Source: Lobosporangium transversale
Lineage: Eukaryota; Mortierellomycota; Mortierellomycetes; Mortierellales; Mortierellaceae
DNA: 64,000 nt
NCBI RefSeq assembly: GCF_002105155.1
Contig: NW_019029057.1
Location: forward strand, 47,239 to 111,238
Reading direction: 5' to 3'
The notes under the pieces are model-generated. The model did not search any database, was not told the DNA's origin, and saw nothing but the letters and a program-made list of their open reading frames with translations. Position 1 is the first letter of the stretch. Each line of letters opens with the position of its first letter. Below are positions 57,876 to 64,000 of the stretch, piece by piece. Made by a program: the position numbers and the translations under genes.

Positions 57876-60302
57876 TTATACCGCTTTAGTTCTGCCCTCA
57901 AGTCTACCTCGCTGTAATTCTGCGTTTAAGTCTACCCCCATGACATATTGCTTGATACTTGATAGTTCTTTTGTCGGTTTAGGATCCACCCGACCAGCCC
58001 CAATCTTGAATTTTTGTTTCTTATATTCCTCAGCCTTAGCTTTTGGAACAACAAAAATAAATACAACGTCCTTCTCTGAGCGAATCCACTTTTTTTCTTG
58101 AAGCTTTTTAAGAAGTTCTTTGCAAGATTCACTCTTGATACCATGCTTTACATTTGCCGTAATCTGGAGTAGATAATTCGGCGCTATTAGCATATCAACG
58201 CAGGCAAAAGTCTTGCTTTTTGGGATCCATAGTTCTCCTTTCATCGATTCCTTGTAAACATCAAAAGCTTCGAAGAATTTAACCGTCGGCTTGGCATCGA
58301 TGGTGATGGTGATATCTTGCTTTTTCTCTACATCTAGACTCTTGGCCACGAAGGTACAGTCGCCTCTCCGTAGTATGCGACGTATACATATCTCGAGCAT
58401 AGCTCCTAGATCTACTCCAACTTTGCCATTGACTAATCGATCCAATATCATATCAAAAGTATTGTCGTCCGCTGCTTCGTACACCTTTTCGAGAATGTGA
58501 TTAGAGGCCCACTCTAACACAAATTGCTGGTGATCTCCTATTGGACGACGATGAAGAAGTCGGCTGCTATATTGTAGTGAATCTTTGGCCTGTTCAAAAT
58601 ATTGTAACAGCTTCAATGGATCCTTGAGGTTGTCGAGGGCTTCTTCTACGCGACTGTATGCTACCCTCCTAGCTCCATCAAGATCTTTTTTATTAAAGTG
58701 CAGTCGGCTCGCTGGTTTCTCGAGAACATACCTTGGCACACCACCTATCTTCTCATAGAGTTCCACCATAAATTCTTCGCTGACGATGTTAAAGGTCCGA
58801 ACCATTTTTCTACACTGTCTTAACTCATCCAGCTCCCATGGTGCCATGTAATAAATCCATACCACCCTCTTTACAATTTCTTGATACATGTTGGACTCGG
58901 AAAATAACGTCTTTGGTGATACTGAGAAGATAGTTCGAGCCTTCCTAAGCTCCGGCTTTGGTGAGCTGTCGACTAGGAACCAAGTGTTAGGTAGGTCTAG
59001 GAAGGCGGCGAAATCCTTTATATCTCCATTTTGAACAGTAGATGACCCACCAAAAGCGTAGCACATTGAATCCTCTTTTTGCTGGATGATGACAATAGGT
59101 GGATCATCCTCGGTACTGGTTGCAAGTAGTCGGATGGCAAAATATATGAGAAAGGATGACTTCCCTATACCAGCCGTCCCTGTAACAACAATACGGTTTC
59201 GTGCATCGTCCTCAGCGTTGCAAAACTGTTTGGTGATTAAATCGTAGAGATCCTTGAATTCCTTTCTTACATATAGATCTTGCGCATCGATCACCGGAAG
59301 ATCCATCCCTGGTAGACTGGATATCACATAATCTGCTAATATTTTGGAACCCTTGATACCACCAGAATTTCGGAGCTCGCGAGCCACGCTAATAATGCTG
59401 TAGTAAATACTATCTACTGATAACCTCTCCCCCATGTACGAAAGCAGCTTGACCCTCTCTTTCGAGCTTAGACGCGAGATGGCAGGGCTACCATTCACTA
59501 TCCCTTTCGTTACAAGCCCCGCTTCTGTAATCGCATCCATAAGAGCATCTCTACTTATACTTGGACGAGCTTTTTTAGAGGGTGACTCTGATAAAAGAGA
59601 TAGAGTGATCAAAGTCAATATTTTTGATTTATTGCACATCACTCTAAAATGATCAATAACCAGATTCTCGGCCAAAAGCACTCACCAGAATCTCCATCTT
59701 GTTTTCTTTTCTGAGCTAAGTATCAAAAGCGAATAATGAGAAAGAATGTTGAGTTATCAAGACACAAACCAAATGGTGATATCATGCACATGGCCGTTTA
59801 AGATATAAACCAAGCTTCATCAGCTGGAAATATCAACAATCAGTCCATCAAGAGCCAAAGATATACCTCGCTGCGGTGGCTTGACAAAAACATGGATCGT
59901 TTTCCTTGGAAGTTCAGAATTAAATATCTCCCAAAGCTCCATTGACGCGATTGTGAGAGCCTCTTTTGACTCGATTTCTGACTCAAAGATAGCCTCGCCT
60001 TTGTCAGGGATGGAGACCTTGTAGAGGGTGAGCTGGTAAGCGTCGATGTCCTTAAATGCATTGGTATTCTTTGCTTTGATGGCTTGCTTGAGTTCGCCGA
60101 CTGAACGATCAGAAGGAATATTTACAGGAAAACATGAAGCTTCTCCATCAACAATACAAAAAATCTTTAGCTCGGTTGGCTCGAGGATTTTAGGGTCATT
60201 GGTGCTTGAAGACTCTTCCTTCGCTTCCCCTTTTCTTTCTTTCTTTTCATACGGTTCAGTTCGAGGTGATGGGCATCGTGATGGTGTTCTGCTGCTTCCC
60301 AT
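57876..60302 (-). CDS. Crinkler-like protein B (ubiquitin-like header, P-loop NTPase), 725 aa
   Basis: Three exons: 59867-60302, a 30-nt micro-exon 59686-59715, and 57876-59587. Header exon and micro-exon are close copies of those in Crinkler A. The extra base in the micro-exon is balanced if exon 3 uses the CAG acceptor two bases earlier than in copy A, restoring the frame. Exon 3 has the Walker A loop GTAGIGKS and Walker B-like TWFLVDS, then a body clearly diverged from A, with a C-terminal CVDMLIAPNYLLQITANVKH at the place where A has its nuclease-like block. No KGDRSES repeat. No secretion signal at the chosen start. Likely a functional paralogue with a different effector end. Confidence 0.72.
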
Positions 60303-62064
60303 TGTGTTTTCAAACCTGTTTAAAAACAAGGGCGTAAATAGGCGGAGGACAGAAAATAGGGAAAGGTTGATAAAAATGCTAAAGGATGATAATTCAGTAG
60401 CAGGATGGTTCAAAATTGTCTAGAGATGAAGTTGAGGGAGGAAAAGAAAAAAAGAAAAAAAAAAAAAGGAAAGGAAAGGAAAGGAAAGGAAAGGAAAGGC
60501 AATGAATGAAGGCTTGGAATAAATAAAAGAGCAAAATTGATGGGAGCAAAATTGGGGTGAAATAAGAAAAAAGTGAAAAGAGGATAAAGGAAGAAAAGGA
60601 AGAGGAGAGTGCAAAAATGAAGTGAAGCAAGTTAAAGAAAGGAGCGACAATTGATAAATTTGTTCCTTTATTTCAAGGTTGGGCTATGCTGTGTGTGTGT
60701 GTGAGAAAATTTTTTTTCTTGTTCCACAAGACGCCATGCGATTAAAGATTAAATTGGCCCCAAGTGTGACGTAACATCCTACATATTGGAACGAAAGGGT
60801 GTCTGCACGTGCCGAAATGTGACTGCCATGAAGGCAAAGTGACTGCTACAGAGAGTGGCTTTGGCCCCAATATGGCTCCCTGGGTGGAAATAAAGAGGTA
60901 TCTTATTTGTAAATGAAAAGAGAAAATAAAGGGTAGTGCTCTCTTCATTGCAAATGTCGACACCAAAAAATTTTTGCTCAAAAAAATTTGACCTCTACTC
61001 TGAGTACGGTATACCATTCACACAATGTCAACAATATACGATGCGAGAGTATATACATATTATGGGCCTGAACTCTTAGCGTACTTTACCACTCTACACC
61101 TTCTTCTATCACATTCCTTGCTTTCACACACTTTACCTTCACATATCTTTCACTCTTCATTTGAAAAAAAAAAAAAAAGATATGTTCCATACATTCATCT
61201 GTCAGACCTTCGCCACCTGCCAAATGGGTCATCAAAGCATGGCAAGTCCGGTGAGACGGAGGTTTGAAGAGAGCTTACAAGGAGGAGAACAGGTGAAGGA
61301 ATATGACTGGGCTTATAGGCCAATCGGCTCTGCCCTGCTTGCATTGCTTGAATAGGAGATGGAAAAAGGGGAAGAAAGGAAAAATGAGGTAGAAAGGTTT
61401 AAGACTGCAGCCGAACTTCGATGTAGTGCTTGCTTGACGTAGGTTGCTCTTGCAGCAAGGATGTGTTTGTCCTATTCTAAGGATAGCCAGGCTCAAGTCC
61501 TTGGTCTAACGGCACTCACTCCACCGAGTTGATCTCCAGCAGCCGTCCCGCATACCTCCACATGAACAACTGTTCGCTCTCTTTCAATCCCACAATCTCC
61601 CTCACAAAAAGAGGACAAGGGACCTACGTACCATACTGATGCATTGTCTATAATAGAGGTAGCTAAATAGCCAAGTAATGATCATAAAAGAGTACCTCCT
61701 ACACTACAAAAGTAATGCTAGAAGCCTATCTAAAACTATGGGAATGATAATTTACATTACGTAGTTCTTCTGCGAGGAACAATCTAGTGTAACAGTTAAA
61801 TTCTAGCATTTTCGCTTGCATACCCGCCAATGCTAAAATGCTTAACTTTATTTTTGTTATTGCATTAGGTGAGGAGAATATCGGTTTATTTCCGAAGGGA
61901 CTACATCTATATAATTCACGTTTATCCACTGTTCTCTACTTTTGCCACTATTACATTTATTTTTATTTTATTTTATTTTTGGATTTTATTATCTATATTA
62001 GTTAAAGATCCCTCTCAATGCTACGCCTCATGGCATGTAGCCTGTGCAGCAGCGACAGACATGG
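60303..62064. other. Crinkler B upstream region
   Basis: Duplicate of the Crinkler A upstream region. The GGAAA repeat is expanded to about six or seven copies at 60468-60499. No independent gene is supported. Confidence 0.4.
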
Positions 62065-64000
62065 CAAGAGACTATGCCCTCAGAATGTAAGGAATGTGGT
62101 AAGGCCTTCTTATCTTTTTGTTTTTATGTTTTTGGAATATATAACATTAATAATATTTTCCCAACTGATAAAGACAGAACGATTTTTCCCAATCGCCTCG
62201 CTCCCCCTTCCATTCCACGTCTGTATGTGGGTGCAGTCGTCCAGGCCATGTGCGCAGCTCATACCCAAATAATAAGAATGAGTGATTTCGGTATTTAACA
62301 ATCGTAGAAAACTTTTTTTTTATTTTATTTTATTTTATTTTTGACATGGTAGTGGTTGGTGCATGCTGAGCTTAAGCTTATATACCTTCTATAACTTGAA
62401 TAACGCTGCCAGCAACGATGTGCAGAATGTTGGGTCAATTCGAAGGCAAAGGTTCCTATTTTATATTCATTAGATTTTGTCATTCTTTTTTTAACCCTCC
62501 ATCATTATTACTTACCTGCAGGGCGAGCACCGTCAACCAGCTCCTACAGTGTATAAATGCAGTATCTGCAGTTGCCTAGGAGTAGATGTAGACCATGCTC
62601 AAGTAATAAAGGGTGAGTTTGATTTTCAACGGTTTGATTTTTTCGTCTCAGCAATAGACTATTAATCCTTAGTTTTTTCCTTTTACTGCTTGCTTTAATA
62701 GCGTTGTTAGTAACTCAGTGCAAAATGGCGCTAGGCCTGTGTGCACACGAAGTATTGTTTTGAAGATGGTGGAGATGAAAATGAAAGACCCGTGCAAAGA
62801 CAAGGGTGTGCTACTTTTTGTTCGGTTTTTTATTGGCTTATTATACTGTATTATACATTGCGTGTACTTAATCTTACACAATTACCATTTACCATTTACC
62901 ATGACCTTCAGAATACACGAGCGTAAAGGTGATCCTTCTGTTGAGGATGCTCCTTCTACCGAAGATAATTCCCTTGCGAAGACAACTTTCTACCACCCGC
63001 TAGAAAAAGGTTTCAGCAAGATTTCGTTTCGGGTTCCAATATTATGCAATATAGGTACCGGTCAGTTGCCATTATTGCGGTGCCTTCATGTTTATTGAAG
63101 AATGTGTGTGCAACGCAGTAGTAAAAGCCGGCCAGAATTTCCTTTATGCTGTGGGAGAGGTCAAGTGGATATTCCTCCACTTAGCCTTGGTTTAACTTCT
63201 TGATGGGCAGAGCCGCAAGGTAAGTTATTCCGTTAACACATATAAGCATATAACTGCGCTCTTTCGTTCACGTCCATGGAAGTGAACCTTGATAAAGACC
63301 TTGCGAACAACCTATATGGAGTGTACACGCTTTCGTACATTGGAAGGGTTGTACTCTGATTGATCCTATGACGCCAACTGAAGGCGCTGCCTCTCTGTTC
63401 CTGCAGGCTCATCCTCACATTCATGACCCTGCTCAGCAAGCAAGACTCCGTAATAACCATTTCGGGGATTCCTTGATGAAGGCCTGTTGCAGTAACCACA
63501 GCAGCTCCTTGAACTACACTACCCGATAGCCCATACGCTCAAAGAGTCAGAGAATGTGCGCACGAGGATATCATGCGGCTGAAGGTCGTCATCCGTGCTG
63601 GGCCTCAGCATGAGGGGAGAGGGCAAAGGCGAATGCAGTACAGGCCCTCTCATCAACTGGAATCGTGCTATTGATGGCTGGCGCCAGTAGTAAGGTTTCT
63701 CAGCAAGGCATCATAATTGAAAGCAGAGCCAGTGGTTTGAAAAAAACCAGTGAGGTTCATCCAGCTCACGAGAGTCTCCATAATAACCTCTTGCATCCAA
63801 AAGGCGAGGACTGGACATATAAAAAATATAAAAAATGGCCTAGGTCAAACCTCTGCAGGGCCTCATGGTGACAGCTATGACGGTAGCGAAAACGGCCAGC
63901 TAGAGGTGGATGTAGGTGAGGGCGATGGCCGAGCTAGGAAAAGTCGAGAATACGCCAAGCTGGAGAGTTTTACAACGTAAGGCTGCAGATTCGTCCTTTG
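62065..64000 (+). mobile_element. Degenerate Helitron, copy B (cut by window edge)
   Basis: Same relic as copy A with its own indels. Some segments read more cleanly here, for example VHPAHESLHNNLLHPKGEDW, which matches the Helitron-like N domain pattern (SETHPSYDPLQYPLLFPYGEDG-like, from memory), while others are more broken. The sequence ends before any HUH motif. Confidence 0.65.

Larger units (their letters stand above)
59350..64000. repeat. Tandem segmental duplication, copy B (runs off the window)
   Basis: Second copy of the unit described at 52650-57319, in the same orientation. Differences are mostly single-base substitutions and 1-nt indels in the non-coding and Helitron parts. The GGAAA tract is longer here. 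Confidence 0.9.

Overview
The window looks like nuclear DNA of an early-diverging fungus, most likely Mortierellomycota. Genes are split by short GT-AG introns, there are no operons, and poly-A/poly-T runs of 20-37 nt are everywhere, often beside a splice acceptor. The gene families fit that group: UPF0658 membrane protein, tectonin propeller, Crinkler-like proteins, a decayed LRR family, a Fanzor and Helitron debris. The assignment rests on recognised families, not on a database search. All exon joins were worked out by hand from reading frame and GT-AG signals.

0-10 kb: the 5' part of NAA25 (minus), a long LRR protein (plus), a small Ser/Thr/Pro-rich protein (minus), then a poorly resolved stretch with coding-like minus-strand exons. 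10-24 kb: a tectonin-type protein ending in a CaaX box, a tiny four-exon PLDc_N membrane protein, a 1,724-residue coiled-coil protein and a multi-Myb/SANT protein. 24-28 kb: a MITE-like element and a decayed Mortierella-type LRR gene. 28-37 kb: a MEA1-like acidic protein, two hypothetical proteins and a UPF0658 protein.

37-46 kb is housekeeping and meiotic: ESS2 (splicing-associated), a RNF212/HEI10/Zip3-type RING protein, mitochondrial phenylalanyl-tRNA synthetase and mitochondrial phosphatidylserine decarboxylase. At 46.2-49.3 kb (minus) lies the most striking object. Four exons join in frame into a predicted 920-residue protein with an XPG-I (FEN1-type nuclease) segment at the N terminus, a very basic linker, and a complete Fanzor (eukaryotic TnpB relative) core with RuvC-I, RuvC-II, zinc-ribbon and RuvC-III motifs. 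I know of no described XPG-Fanzor fusion, but could not search.

51-64 kb is a tandem segmental duplication of at least 4.65 kb. Each unit holds the header end of a Crinkler-like gene (minus) and a degenerate Helitron (plus). The two Crinkler genes share header, promoter and micro-exon, but diverge sharply shortly after the start of the third exon, so the same header is joined to two different effector bodies.
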